Below are positions 48,778-57,658 of a DNA stretch of 64,000 nt, piece after piece. Source of the stretch: Massilia aquatica (GTDB lineage: Bacteria; Pseudomonadota; Gammaproteobacteria; Burkholderiales; Burkholderiaceae_D); NCBI RefSeq assembly GCF_011682045.1, contig NZ_VVIW01000012.1:124001-188000 (forward strand), read 5' to 3'. Under the pieces are notes generated by a model. It searched no databases and was not told the DNA's origin. It worked only from the letters and a program-made list of their open reading frames with translations. Numbering within the stretch: position 1 is the first letter of the stretch; each line of letters starts with the position of its first letter. The position numbers and the translations under genes were made by a program.

Positions 48778-50256
48778 TCAACCCAGTTCGTCGGGATGGG
48801 CCATCTTCCAGGCGGCGAATTGCTTGTCGAACACGGCAAACAAGACATCGCAGAGTTCGGCCGGGTCGTCGTCGAGCACCGGCTCGTCATGCCCGTGCGG
48901 ACCCTGGCGCTTGCCGAACATGGCCTTGAGGTCGGCGTTGATCCAGATGTCGTCGAAGTGGCGGAAGTAGGCGAAAGCAAACTGGCGCAGGCCGGGCTCG
49001 TCCGCCAGGTGAGTATCCCACAGGCCGCGCGGCAAGGCCGCCTGCACCAGTTGCGAGGGACGCGCCTGCCTGGTACGCACGGCCTCGAGCAGTGCATCGT
49101 GGCCGGCAAACATGCTGCGCTCGATCCAGCCGCGTTCCAGCGCCCACTGCACGAACAGGCCGGCGCCGCTGTAAATGTCTTTGACGAAATGAATCTCCGA
49201 CAAGATGCGGCCGCGCGCGATTTGCAGTCGCCCGTTGGTGACACCATCGCTCGACCATAACAGCAGTTCGACATCGCGCCCGGGGTCCAGCATCAGGGTG
49301 AGCCGTTTCTCGACCAAGCCATCGCTGTCGGCCTTTTCTTCGTAGTGTTGCGGCAGGCGCGCCTCGATCGCGGGCCAGAGTGCCTCGCCATGCAGGCCGA
49401 ACAGGACGGGGTCGGTATAGGCGCTGCCGAACGACACGTATTCGAGCACCGGGCAGACCGCCTTTTCACCGACGAGCAGTGGCGGATATTTCTGGTTCAC
49501 CACGTTGCGGCTGAACAGCAGATCGATATCGGCATTCTTGGCCGACAGCCACACTGCGTCCTCATGTCTGGCGTTGCCGATCGATTGCGGCGGGGCTTTG
49601 CCGAAGGTGCGTTCGGCGAAGGCGCACAGTTCCGGATCGTCGGCGGTGCGCCCGACCAGGCTGGACAGCAGCTTGAGGCGCTCGCCCATGCCGTCGATAT
49701 GGTCGAGGTAGCCGGCGGGCATGGTTGGTGCGCTGGCACCGGCATGCGTCGGCGGCGCGCGGCGTTGCGGCGGGTCACCGGCCGCGTAGGCGGAAAAATC
49801 GAACTGGCCGCTGACGGCTGGTGCCGCAATCTTGCTCTTGTTCAGCCAGGATGTGAACGCTTTGCGCGCCGCGACCTGCTCCGGCTCGCGCTCGTCGTCG
49901 GCGAGATCGATCTCGGTCTCGGTTTCGCCCGCATCGATGGCCAGCAAAAAGGCCTCGAACGACTCGGCCAGCGTGCGCAGTTCGCCTTCGGAACCGATGT
50001 ACACGACGGCGGGCGGCTCGACCGCTTCGCACAGGCCGACCAGGGAACCGTCGGGCAGGCTGAGAAAGGCCCAGGTGTTCGCGCCCCAGCGCTCCATGCC
50101 TTCCCAGGCATCGCCGCCAGCCAGGTTTTCCGGCGCCAGCTCGAAATAGCCGAGGTCGCCGTATTCATAGGGCGCGAGCCACGTAAAGAATTTGGCCATC
50201 AGGGCTGGTACTGGCCGGCCGATTTCTTTTTCCCAAGCCGCTACGTCAAAATCCAT
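48778..50256 (-). CDS. SUKH (SMI1/KNR4-like) domain protein with large C-terminal domain
   Basis: A 492-residue protein. Residues about 1-115 form a SUKH domain (AWEKEIGRPVPALMAKFFTW, WAFLSLPDGSLVGLCEAVEP), the fold of many toxin-immunity proteins. After an acidic and Pro-rich linker comes a ~300-residue domain (GKAPPQSIGNARHEDAVWLS, SFGSAYTDPVLFGLHGEALW, RGRILSEIHFVKDIYSGAGL) that I do not recognise. The start at 50256 (MDFDVAAW) follows homology. A possible immunity or sensor protein; no toxin gene is adjacent. Confidence 0.7.
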   Translation of the reverse strand: MDFDVAAWEKEIGRPVPALMAKFFTWLAPYEYGDLGYFELAPENLAGGDAWEGMERWGANTWAFLSLPDGSLVGLCEAVEPPAVVYIGSEGELRTLAESFEAFLLAIDAGETETEIDLADDEREPEQVAARKAFTSWLNKSKIAAPAVSGQFDFSAYAAGDPPQRRAPPTHAGASAPTMPAGYLDHIDGMGERLKLLSSLVGRTADDPELCAFAERTFGKAPPQSIGNARHEDAVWLSAKNADIDLLFSRNVVNQKYPPLLVGEKAVCPVLEYVSFGSAYTDPVLFGLHGEALWPAIEARLPQHYEEKADSDGLVEKRLTLMLDPGRDVELLLWSSDGVTNGRLQIARGRILSEIHFVKDIYSGAGLFVQWALERGWIERSMFAGHDALLEAVRTRQARPSQLVQAALPRGLWDTHLADEPGLRQFAFAYFRHFDDIWINADLKAMFGKRQGPHGHDEPVLDDDPAELCDVLFAVFDKQFAAWKMAHPDELG

Positions 50257-50518
50257 CGATATTCCTGTTCTCTGAAAAAGCTGTGCGAACGCCGCCGGAC
50301 GCGTTGCCGCGCGGCGGGTGTATGGATGCATTGTATGCCTTAAGTAAGTGTGCAGAAATTATTGTGATTTCTAGCGAACAGAAGCGGATGCCTGGCAAGG
50401 CGCACGCCGCGACGCAGCTAACAATGGGCAACACAGAAAGGCAGCGGTGATAGAAGCAGGAAATCAAAAGAATTCATGCGCATTTACTTCGGTAAGCGCT
50501 CGCCGATTTAGCTTGTTG

Positions 50519-50788
50519 TCAGCGCCCGGCCGGGGTCGGCCGGTTCCAGTTAAAGTGGGTCGCCAGATCGTCGAAGCAGGATGGACACACCCACTCATTC
50601 GTGGGAGCAAACAGCCAGGCTCGCGGTAATGCATTCGGAATATGGGGTTCGGCGATTTTCTGGTAGCAGAAGGTGCAATGGTCGTGATCCCAAGCGGCGC
50701 TGGGCTGCTTGTACGTGGTCATGGCCAATACCGCGTAGTGCGACCACGTGGGTGGGGCTTCCAGGCGCCAGTCGTCAGGGTCGTTCAT
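50519..50788 (-). CDS. Small zinc-ribbon-like protein
   Basis: An 89-residue protein with two Cys pairs, HDHCTFCYQKI and EWVCPSCFDDL, and conserved aromatic residues (ending HFNW), typical of a small zinc-binding family found beside polymorphic-toxin or immunity loci. The ATG at 50788 is chosen over a TTG upstream. The function is unknown. It follows the hpf gene divergently, and 262 bp to its left contain no gene. Confidence 0.6.
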   Translation of the reverse strand: MNDPDDWRLEAPPTWSHYAVLAMTTYKQPSAAWDHDHCTFCYQKIAEPHIPNALPRAWLFAPTNEWVCPSCFDDLATHFNWNRPTPAGR

Positions 50789-50924
50789 GTGAGCTCGCAA
50801 GCAATCATTGCGTCAATCATATCATCCCGGCGCCAGGCGCCGTCGCGCTCCCGTGTCACTGCCTGTTGAGCATACCGAGTTTAATTCATCGAATTATTCG
50901 ATCTATCATGACGCTATATTCGAG

Positions 50925-50953
50925 TTGTACGATGCATTCGTGCGCCTTATAGT
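50925..50953 (+). promoter_or_regulatory. Sigma-70 promoter of the hpf-like gene
   Basis: TTGTAC (50925-50930) and TATAGT (50948-50953) are separated by exactly 17 bases, each one mismatch or so from consensus. The start codon at 50988 gives a 5' leader of about 28 bases with an AGGA ribosome site. Confidence 0.75.
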
Positions 50954-50987
50954 GAACTCACTAACCCAACAGGAACAGGAGAACATC

Positions 50988-51383
50988 ATGCGCGTCACTA
51001 TCCAGGCAAACGGATTTGTACTCACCGATGCATTACGCTCGTACACTGAGCAGCGGCTGTCGATGGCCCTGGGCTGGGCCGGACAGCATATGCGCAGGCT
51101 TGCCGTGTCGCTGTCCGACATCAACGGCCCGCGCGGCGGGATCGACAAGCGCTGCAAGATCCAGGTGCAGCTCGGCGGCGGCAAGGAAGTCATCATTGAA
51201 GATACCGAAGCTGATCTGTACGTCGCGATCGACCGCGCCGCCGACCGCGCCGACCGCGCGGTGGTGCGCCAGGTCGAGCGCAAGCGCGATTTTAGCCACA
51301 CCCGCCTGGCGGCCGGCCAGCCGGCGGAGCTGGACACCTCCGGCCACGATGAACGGAACCGCAATGACGACGCGGCAAGCTAA
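50988..51383 (+). CDS. HPF/RaiA family ribosome-associated protein
   Basis: A 131-residue protein with the HPF/RaiA beta-alpha fold: MRVTIQANGFVLTDALRSYT, then KRCKIQVQLGGGKEVIIED and DLYVAIDRAADRADRAVVRQ. Such proteins bind the decoding centre and put ribosomes to sleep or respond to stress. The C-terminal tail is short and polar, so it is not the long dimerising form. The ATG at 50988 sits behind a strong sigma-70 promoter. terC follows 27 bp later. Confidence 0.85.
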   Translation: MRVTIQANGFVLTDALRSYTEQRLSMALGWAGQHMRRLAVSLSDINGPRGGIDKRCKIQVQLGGGKEVIIEDTEADLYVAIDRAADRADRAVVRQVERKRDFSHTRLAAGQPAELDTSGHDERNRNDDAAS

Positions 51384-51410
51384 GCGACTAACAAGGACTG
51401 GGAGCATTCA

Positions 51411-52376
51411 ATGAACGGTTTGGAAACAATTGCAAGCCCCCTGATGTGGGCGGGTTTCGTCGGCTTCGTGCTGGTCATGCTCGCCCTCGACCTGTTCGTA
51501 TTCGGGGGCAACAAGGCGCACAAGGTCAGCGTCAAGGAAGCCGGCGCCTGGTCGGCGGTGTGGGTCAGCCTGGCCTTGCTGTTTAATGGCGGCCTGTGGT
51601 GGTACCTGAAGGGCACGGTGGGCAGCGAGATCGCGGACCAGAAAGCGCTGGAGTTTTTCTCGGGCTACCTGATCGAGAAAGCGCTGTCGGTCGATAACGT
51701 GTTCGTGTTCCTGCTGATCTTTACCGCCTTCCAGGTGCCGCAGCAGTATCAGCGGCGCGTGCTGATCTACGGTGTGCTGGGTGCGATCGTGATGCGCGCA
51801 GTCATGATTTCGGCGGGTGCGTGGGTGGTCAGCGAGTTCAGCTGGGTGCTGTATCTGTTCGGCGCGTTCCTGCTCTTTACCGGCCTGCGCATGCTGGTGG
51901 CGGTCGACGAGGAACCGGATGTGGCGAATAACCCGATCCTGCGCTTTGCACGACGTCACTTGCGGGTGGCCGAGGGCGACCACGGCGAACGCTTCTTCGT
52001 CGCCAAGGATGGACTGCGCTACGTTACGCCGCTGTTCCTGGTGCTGCTGCTGATTGAAGTGACGGACCTGGTGTTCGCGGTCGATTCGATTCCGGCGATC
52101 TTCGCCATCACGACCGACCCGTTCATCGTCTTCACCTCGAACATGTTTGCGATCCTGGGCTTGCGGGCACTGTACTTCCTGCTGGTGGATGTGGCCGACC
52201 GCTTCCACTTGCTCAAATATGGCCTGGCCATGGTACTGACCTTCATCGGCGCGAAAATGCTGATCATGCCGTGGTATCACGTGCCGGTACAAGCTTCGCT
52301 GGCGGTGGTGGCGGTGCTGATTGCGGCAAGCTGTGTGGCTAGTTTGTTTATCACCCGCAAGGATGACAAGAAGTAA
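51411..52376 (+). CDS. TerC/Alx family membrane protein
   Basis: A 321-residue polytopic membrane protein of the TerC/Alx group, with about nine helices. The hallmark acidic membrane motifs are present: LFFNGGLWW-type second helix, EKALSVDNVFVFLLIF and EVTDLVFAVDSIPAIFAIT. The family exports manganese or other metals in several bacteria. There is no room for a yybP-ykoY riboswitch between hpf and this gene (27 bp), so it is likely cotranscribed with hpf. Confidence 0.92.
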   Translation: MNGLETIASPLMWAGFVGFVLVMLALDLFVFGGNKAHKVSVKEAGAWSAVWVSLALLFNGGLWWYLKGTVGSEIADQKALEFFSGYLIEKALSVDNVFVFLLIFTAFQVPQQYQRRVLIYGVLGAIVMRAVMISAGAWVVSEFSWVLYLFGAFLLFTGLRMLVAVDEEPDVANNPILRFARRHLRVAEGDHGERFFVAKDGLRYVTPLFLVLLLIEVTDLVFAVDSIPAIFAITTDPFIVFTSNMFAILGLRALYFLLVDVADRFHLLKYGLAMVLTFIGAKMLIMPWYHVPVQASLAVVAVLIAASCVASLFITRKDDKK

Positions 52377-52388
52377 GCAGTAAAGAAG

Positions 52389-52419
52389 AGAGGTCCGGTA
52401 CGCCGGGCCTCTTTTTTTT
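52389..52419 (+). terminator. Rho-independent terminator after terC
   Basis: AGAGGTCCGG (52389-52398) pairs with CCGGGCCTCT (52403-52412) around TACG, followed by a T run to 52419. Confidence 0.9.
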
Positions 52420-52462
52420 GCGCGCCTGAAGCAACCCGGCAGGCGCCGCAGCCGTACGTCGA

Positions 52463-53296
52463 TCAGCTCAACAGCGTCTTCAACAGCGCTTTTTCGCTCT
52501 CGCTAAAATCGGCCACGGTCATCTCTTCATCGAGCAGGATCATGTAGCGCGTTCCGCTGGCCAGCAGGGCGACCGCCACGTTCTGGCTCCACGGCAGGAA
52601 CAGCGGCGCGTCGCCGTAGCGTAGTACGTTCGCGCTATGGCGTTCCACGCCGTCGATCTCGGCCACGAACTTGACGTTGCGATCCGCGTCGCATTCGTAG
52701 ACACGGACCAGCACCGGCCGCAGCACGACTTCCCGTCCTTGCAGGCGGCCGTGGCGGAACGCGTTCCAGGCCTCGCTACAGGCCACGTACTCCAACAAGA
52801 CAATCAGTCCCACCAGCAGCAGGAAGGAAATGATCCGGTTACCCAGATGTTCGGTTGCGATCGAGGTGGTGATGCGCTCGGGATGCGTCGTGCTGCGCAA
52901 GACATCCACCTTCGTGCTGTGGCTGAAACCGAAGAAGGAGGTATGTTGCTCCACCGTTAAAACGTCCTCGCGTGCCGGATCGGGTCGATAGGATATTTTT
53001 GCATCGCAACTGATCAACACCATTTTGTAGATTTTGCAGGAGCCTGACACATCAGCCTCCGACTCGACGACGACCGAATCGAACCAGACGAGCCGTGCGT
53101 CTCTGACGATGTCAGGCAGCCAGAACCAGATTAAGAAGGCGACTAAAACCGCGCCAAACAGGCTCGAGACTGCTTTCCAGAAGTACTTGCCGCTCACGCC
53201 GCTATGGTTCACCTTCCTGGCCCGGGCCGGAAATGTTTTCAACAGCAACTGCTGTTTATCGGCCGGAGAAAGTGTTTCGGGAGCGGAAATGGTCAT
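52463..53296 (-). CDS. Hypothetical membrane protein
   Basis: A 277-residue protein with two predicted transmembrane helices (about 45-62, AVLVAFLIWFWLP, and about 155-175, ISFLLLVGLIVLLEYVA). A ~90-residue segment with three Cys lies between them and a soluble C-terminal domain (YECDADRNVKFVAEIDGVER, VALLASGTRYMILLDEEM) follows. No family is recognised. It stands alone and converges with terC. Confidence 0.7.
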   Translation of the reverse strand: MTISAPETLSPADKQQLLLKTFPARARKVNHSGVSGKYFWKAVSSLFGAVLVAFLIWFWLPDIVRDARLVWFDSVVVESEADVSGSCKIYKMVLISCDAKISYRPDPAREDVLTVEQHTSFFGFSHSTKVDVLRSTTHPERITTSIATEHLGNRIISFLLLVGLIVLLEYVACSEAWNAFRHGRLQGREVVLRPVLVRVYECDADRNVKFVAEIDGVERHSANVLRYGDAPLFLPWSQNVAVALLASGTRYMILLDEEMTVADFSESEKALLKTLLS

Positions 53297-53444
53297 GCAG
53301 GAGCCTTTGCGGAACGGCGATGCGCGGCGCGCACATCGTTAAGCAAAAGATAATAACATTTGTTTAACGCAATATAAATACATGCCAGCGGATTGACTGC
53401 GCCCTACAGCGCTAGTCCGGCGTCTCGACAGGGCGGCGCCAGGC

Positions 53445-54656
53445 TTACCGGGCAAGCGGTTTGGCGAGCGAATCCCAGTCATACGCCTTTTCGACCCGGT
53501 CGGCAATCTGGTTCATCAGCGCCATGCCGTTATCGCCATTGGTCATGATGACCAGCCCATAGCCTTTGCGCACATGGCCGATCATCCAGGCGCGATAACC
53601 CCAATTGTCGCCACTGTGCGAAAAATACCAGCCCTCCCCGCGCCGGTCGACCGGCAGGCCGACTGCGAAGGGGCCAACGCCTGCGGGCGCGAGCATGTCT
53701 TTGGCGGCGCGCTGATCCAGTACCTTGCCCTTCGGACCGCGTAATGCGGTTTGGATTTCAATGATGAACTTCGCCAGGTCGCTGGGGGTGGTCCACAAGC
53801 CGGCGGCGGCCTGCTCAGGGTAGATATGCCAGGGTGCGCCCATGCGCTGACCGTGCCGATCATGCGCCAGCGCGGCGCGGGCGCTGTGGCCCGGCGCGGG
53901 CGGCTGCTCGAAAGAGCTGCTCGACATCCGCAACGGCGCCAGTACGGACGAGTTCATGAATGGCGCAAACGGGCGCCCGGATAGCTGCGTCAATGCCATC
54001 TGCATGATGACCAGGCCGCCGCCCGAATATTTGAAAGCCTCGAACGGCGCCCGCGCGAACATCACCTTGCCGACATTCGACGGTGGCTGGCCATTGAGAA
54101 TCCGGACCAGCGACGGCAATGGCGCGCCCGGCTCGTAACCGGGGAACCCGAAGCCATCGTCGGCCCCCGAGGTATGGCTCAATAAGGAACGTGGCGTCAC
54201 CGCCTGATAGCGCGTCAATGCCGATCGGGGAACCTGCCATGAGGTGATCATGGTATTGATATCGGCATCGAGGTTCAGCCGGTTTTGCTGGACCAGGCGC
54301 ATGGCCGCCAGTGCGGTCACCGGCTTGCTGATCGATGCGGCCTGGAAACGGCTTTCGGTATCGAGCAGGCGCCCGGTTTGCGCATCGGCGACCCCGTAGG
54401 CCTTGGCCCAATGGATGTTGAAATCCTTCACGACGGCAATGCTGACCCCTGGGACCTGAAGACGCGCCATCAACGCTGGCATGGTCAGCGCATCGAGCTC
54501 GCCGGCGCCGGGACCGGCCGACGGCGGCGCTTCGATGCGGGCGATCAGCGAGGCGGCATTCTCCTGAGCGTGGACGGCCTGGATCGGGATTGCCGATATA
54601 GCGAACAGCACGGTCGCCAGACAATGGACCGGCTGGTATCGGTATGGCTTGGTCAT
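53445..54656 (-). CDS. Serine hydrolase of the beta-lactamase/penicillin-binding superfamily
   Basis: A 403-residue exported enzyme. The signal peptide (about 1-30, ending VHA) is followed by a class C beta-lactamase fold with SISK (Ser108, Lys111), the Tyr in KYSGGG (about 220) and the C-terminal HSGDN replacing KTG. This combination is typical of esterases and D-aminopeptidase-like proteins as often as of true beta-lactamases, so resistance should not be assumed. The start at 54656 (MTKPYRYQ) gives the signal peptide. Confidence 0.88.
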   Translation of the reverse strand: MTKPYRYQPVHCLATVLFAISAIPIQAVHAQENAASLIARIEAPPSAGPGAGELDALTMPALMARLQVPGVSIAVVKDFNIHWAKAYGVADAQTGRLLDTESRFQAASISKPVTALAAMRLVQQNRLNLDADINTMITSWQVPRSALTRYQAVTPRSLLSHTSGADDGFGFPGYEPGAPLPSLVRILNGQPPSNVGKVMFARAPFEAFKYSGGGLVIMQMALTQLSGRPFAPFMNSSVLAPLRMSSSSFEQPPAPGHSARAALAHDRHGQRMGAPWHIYPEQAAAGLWTTPSDLAKFIIEIQTALRGPKGKVLDQRAAKDMLAPAGVGPFAVGLPVDRRGEGWYFSHSGDNWGYRAWMIGHVRKGYGLVIMTNGDNGMALMNQIADRVEKAYDWDSLAKPLAR

Positions 54657-54803
54657 CAATGTCCTGTCCGGATTATGCGCCGCACTGTCGGCACCGCTGC
54701 ATCGATTATCTGTCAATTTTATCAAAACAGCACTACTAATCCGAGCCCGGCCGGCGCTGCAGACTGTCACGCGCTGGAACAGCGGGAACTTGGCCCGCAA
54801 TCC

Positions 54804-55319
54804 CTACCCTGCATCGGTAACGCCATTGGCGTGATAGCCGCGCTGCCATGCTTCCACTTCGCCGGCGTGCGCGGAAAGAAAAGTCTGCATGCGCGCAAAC
54901 CGCTTGACGGTCTGGCGCCGGAACACAAGGTGCACCACCGGCTCGATCAGCCAGCGCAACGCGCGCGGACCAGCTTCGATGTTGTAGGTATAGATCAGCA
55001 GCGAGCCGCCGCCGGGGGTGCTCTCGTGTTTCATCGAGGCCGCCCACTTGGAAAAAGGAAAGGACGTGCCGACCATGCGCGCCGCCGCCAGGCGTGGGCG
55101 CTGGTAGCTGATGAATTCGGTGCGCATCGACAGCGCGCGCAGCAGGCCGCCGCCGGTGCTGGCGCTGACCGCGCCGACCGACGGGCACGGCGCGCCGCCG
55201 TCGACCTCGGTGTGCGAGACAAGGCTATCCCAGCGCGCCCGCCACTGATGGTAGTGAAAGACGTCGAACACCACCTCGCACGAGGCCGGCATGGGGAAGG
55301 CGATGCGCTCATGTGCCAT
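54804..55319 (-). CDS. SRPBCC (START-like) family protein
   Basis: A 171-residue soluble protein with the helix-grip SRPBCC fold: an N-terminal strand AHERIAFPMPASCEVVFDVF, HYHQWRARWDSLVSH, and a long C-terminal helix (HLVFRRQTVKRFARMQTFL). These proteins bind hydrophobic ligands or lipids, or act as polyketide cyclases; the ligand is unknown. The ATG at 55319 begins the domain. It follows the serine hydrolase in orientation but with a 147-bp gap. Confidence 0.75.
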   Translation of the reverse strand: MAHERIAFPMPASCEVVFDVFHYHQWRARWDSLVSHTEVDGGAPCPSVGAVSASTGGGLLRALSMRTEFISYQRPRLAAARMVGTSFPFSKWAASMKHESTPGGGSLLIYTYNIEAGPRALRWLIEPVVHLVFRRQTVKRFARMQTFLSAHAGEVEAWQRGYHANGVTDAG

Positions 55320-55560
55320 GGCGTACCGTTCGCTGCGTTGCCACGCGTAGACAATTACAACACCAGCGCCAGGCGCAGTCCTTGTCGCCTGTCTTCCAGG
55401 CAAAAAACATCGGTTGATGCGCGCTATACGATGGCATGTTTGTTGGACCAAATCATCAGTTTATAACGCAATGAGAGTTTTAACACCCCAACCCGGGCGG
55501 CTCCCGCACATTTGGCCCCTATCAATGAGCGAATGCAGACAGCGCTTAGTATCAGCCGGA

Positions 55561-57432
55561 TCACCATTTGCCCGATCGGATTCCCATGAGCCTCGCCGTG
55601 TTACGCAGCCGCGCCCTGGCCGGCATGGAAGCGCGCGCCGTCAGCGTCGAAGTGCATCTGGCCAACGGTTTGCCAAAGTTCACCATCGTCGGCCTGCCCG
55701 ACGCCGAAGTGCGCGAATCCAAAGACCGGGTGCAGGCCGCACTGCAAAACGCCGGCTTCCAGATCCCCGCGCGCCGCATCACCGTCAATCTGGCGCCGGC
55801 CGACCTGCCCAAGGAATCGGGCCGCTTCGACCTGCCGATTGCGATCGGCATCCTGGCCGCCTGTTTGCCTTTCAAGCCAACTTCGACGTTTCCATCCTCA
55901 TCGCGCAATGGACGCTCAACCGTGATATTGGTGTAACCAAACTCATGGTTCTTGAACACGCGGGATATCGGTGCGACCTTCACTTTGCCGCCTACAGGCG
56001 CGTCCGAAACTTTGTCCCCTGGTGCAATCAACCTCCGTTCCACCTCATTGCCTTTGACATCAAGCACGGTGACCAAATCGCCTTCACTAAAGTCGCCAAA
56101 CATTCGAGTGATATCAGCGATGTGTTCGTCCGATAGCTCTTTCCGCTTGCTTCCTAAGCTCTTGCGCATTTTCTGCCAGAAACTGCTGGCGTCAATGAGC
56201 TGGACCCAACCTTGGCGGTCATCTGGTTTTTTGTTCGAGAGAATCCAGATGTAAGTCGAGATGCCGGTGTTATAGAACATGTCCGTAGGCAGTCCGATGA
56301 TGGCCTCGACCAAGTCGTTCTCGAGCACGTACTTACGAATCTCACTCTCGCCTGAACCGGCGCCTCCGGTGAATAGAGGCGAACCATTCAGCACGATGCC
56401 GATACGGCTACCGCCATCCACGGCTGGACGCATCTTGGCGATGAGGTGCAGCAGGAACAACATTGAGCCGTCGGATACGCGCGGCAGTCCTGGGCCGAAA
56501 CGGCCATCGAAGCCTTTCTCAGCGGCCTCTTTACGAACCTCCTTCTCGACCTTCTTCCACTCGACACCGAACGGAGGATTGGACAGCATATAGTCGAACT
56601 TCTTGCCGCCATGGCCATCCTCGGAAAGCGTATTGCCCACAACGATGTTGCCCACGTCCTGGCCCTTGATGAGCATGTCCGCTTTACAAATGGCGTAGGA
56701 CTCGTCGTTCAACTCTTGGCCGAACATGGTCAAACGGGCGTCGGGGTTGTGCTCAGACAGATACTCACCCGCGACTGATAGCATGCCACCAGTTCCGGCG
56801 GTCGGGTCGTAGATGGTTCGAACGACCGCGTTGCCTGACGTGAGGACATCGCTATCTTCAATGAACAGCAAGTTCACCATCAAGCGGATGACCTCACGCG
56901 GTGTGAAATGCTCACCAGCAGTTTCGTTCGAGATTTCGGCGAACTTGCGAATCAGCTCCTCGAAGACCAAGCCCATGTCGGAGTTGTCCACGACTTGGGG
57001 ATGCAAGTCGATGTTCGCAAATTTCTCGACGACCAGGTACAAAAGTCCCGCCTTACCCAAGCGTTCAATCTGAGTGTAGAAATCGAACCGTTCGAAGATG
57101 TCGCGCGCGGCTGGCGAGAACGCCTGAATGTACGCGTACAAATTCTGGCGGATGTGGTCCTGGTCGCCCAGCAATGTGGTCAAGTCCAACGAGGACGCGT
57201 TGTAGAAGGACTGCCCAGCCTTACGCACGAGGAACGGCTCTGGATTCAGCCCAGCCTTGGTCTTGGCATGAAACTCGGCAAGTACGGCTGGCTTCGTGCC
57301 CTCTAGCACGCAGTCGAGGCGTCGCAGGATGGTGAACGGCAAGATGACTTTGCCGTAGTCGGACTGCTTGTAATCGCCACGCAGGAGGTCCGCGACGGAC
57401 CAAATGAAGGATGAGAGGGCTTGGTGGTTCAT
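55561..57432 (-). CDS. hsdM: Type I restriction-modification methyltransferase HsdM, 3'-truncated and running into antisense comM
   Basis: A frame of 623 codons. Codons 1 to about 523 are a type I adenine methyltransferase: the N-terminal helical domain, SAM motif DPTAGTGG (209-216), catalytic NPPF (285-288) and [20 protein letters not shown] near the break. From about 55862 the frame reads the antisense strand of comM, giving ~100 meaningless residues. The last quarter of HsdM and any hsdS and hsdR at this side are missing. The active-site part is complete, but the lost C-terminal helices contact the specificity subunit, so activity is unlikely. Confidence 0.85.
   Translation of the reverse strand: MNHQALSSFIWSVADLLRGDYKQSDYGKVILPFTILRRLDCVLEGTKPAVLAEFHAKTKAGLNPEPFLVRKAGQSFYNASSLDLTTLLGDQDHIRQNLYAYIQAFSPAARDIFERFDFYTQIERLGKAGLLYLVVEKFANIDLHPQVVDNSDMGLVFEELIRKFAEISNETAGEHFTPREVIRLMVNLLFIEDSDVLTSGNAVVRTIYDPTAGTGGMLSVAGEYLSEHNPDARLTMFGQELNDESYAICKADMLIKGQDVGNIVVGNTLSEDGHGGKKFDYMLSNPPFGVEWKKVEKEVRKEAAEKGFDGRFGPGLPRVSDGSMLFLLHLIAKMRPAVDGGSRIGIVLNGSPLFTGGAGSGESEIRKYVLENDLVEAIIGLPTDMFYNTGISTYIWILSNKKPDDRQGWVQLIDASSFWQKMRKSLGSKRKELSDEHIADITRMFGDFSEGDLVTVLDVKGNEVERRLIAPGDKVSDAPVGGKVKVAPISRVFKNHEFGYTNITVERPLRDEDGNVEVGLKGKQAARMPIAIGRSKRPDSLGRSAGARLTVMRRAGIWKPAFCSAACTRSLDSRTSASGRPTMVNFGKPLARCTSTLTARASMPARARLRNTARLMGIRSGKW
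55586..55861 (+). pseudogene. comM: comM 5' fragment, truncated at the junction
   Basis: The first 92 codons of a ComM/YifB Mg-chelatase-like AAA+ protein: [39 protein letters not shown] and [20 protein letters not shown], ending in IGILAA. Normal ComM has about 500 residues with Walker motifs, all missing here. The frame runs on 25 codons into foreign DNA and stops at 55936. ComM is a branch-migration helicase that helps natural transformation, and is a known insertion site for genomic islands in Acinetobacter. Confidence 0.88.
55858..55868. other. Junction of core chromosome and lower-GC island DNA
   Basis: To the left, comM homology on the plus strand ends at CTGGCCGCC (to 55861). To the right, hsdM homology on the minus strand begins (GGCAAACAG read on the minus strand). 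No duplicated target or terminal repeat is evident within the few bases around it. GC content visibly falls to the right. Confidence 0.75.
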
Positions 57433-57658
57433 AACTGAATAGCTTTCAAATGATGCAATAAGTGCAAATTCTATAGGGCATCATTCTAACTCCCTGAAGG
57501 CGCTCCTAGGAGAACTACTGTACTTGCTGCCGGACATTTCATCGACTGGATACAGCGCTGGCAGCTAGCAAGCGACTCAAGCTTAACTTCGACTCAACGT
57601 AGGCCATCCCCTTCAGTAGGAATCGCCATTTTGCGAATAATTGCGGACACCACTCGGT

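Noticed and set aside
51384-51410. Possible yybP-ykoY manganese riboswitch before terC
   Set aside because: Only 27 bp separate hpf and terC, too short for the riboswitch, and no matching motif occurs upstream of hpf.
53445-54656. Annotation as a true class C beta-lactamase (resistance gene)
   Set aside because: The third motif is HSG rather than KTG and the superfamily includes many esterases and peptidases, so only serine hydrolase is claimed.
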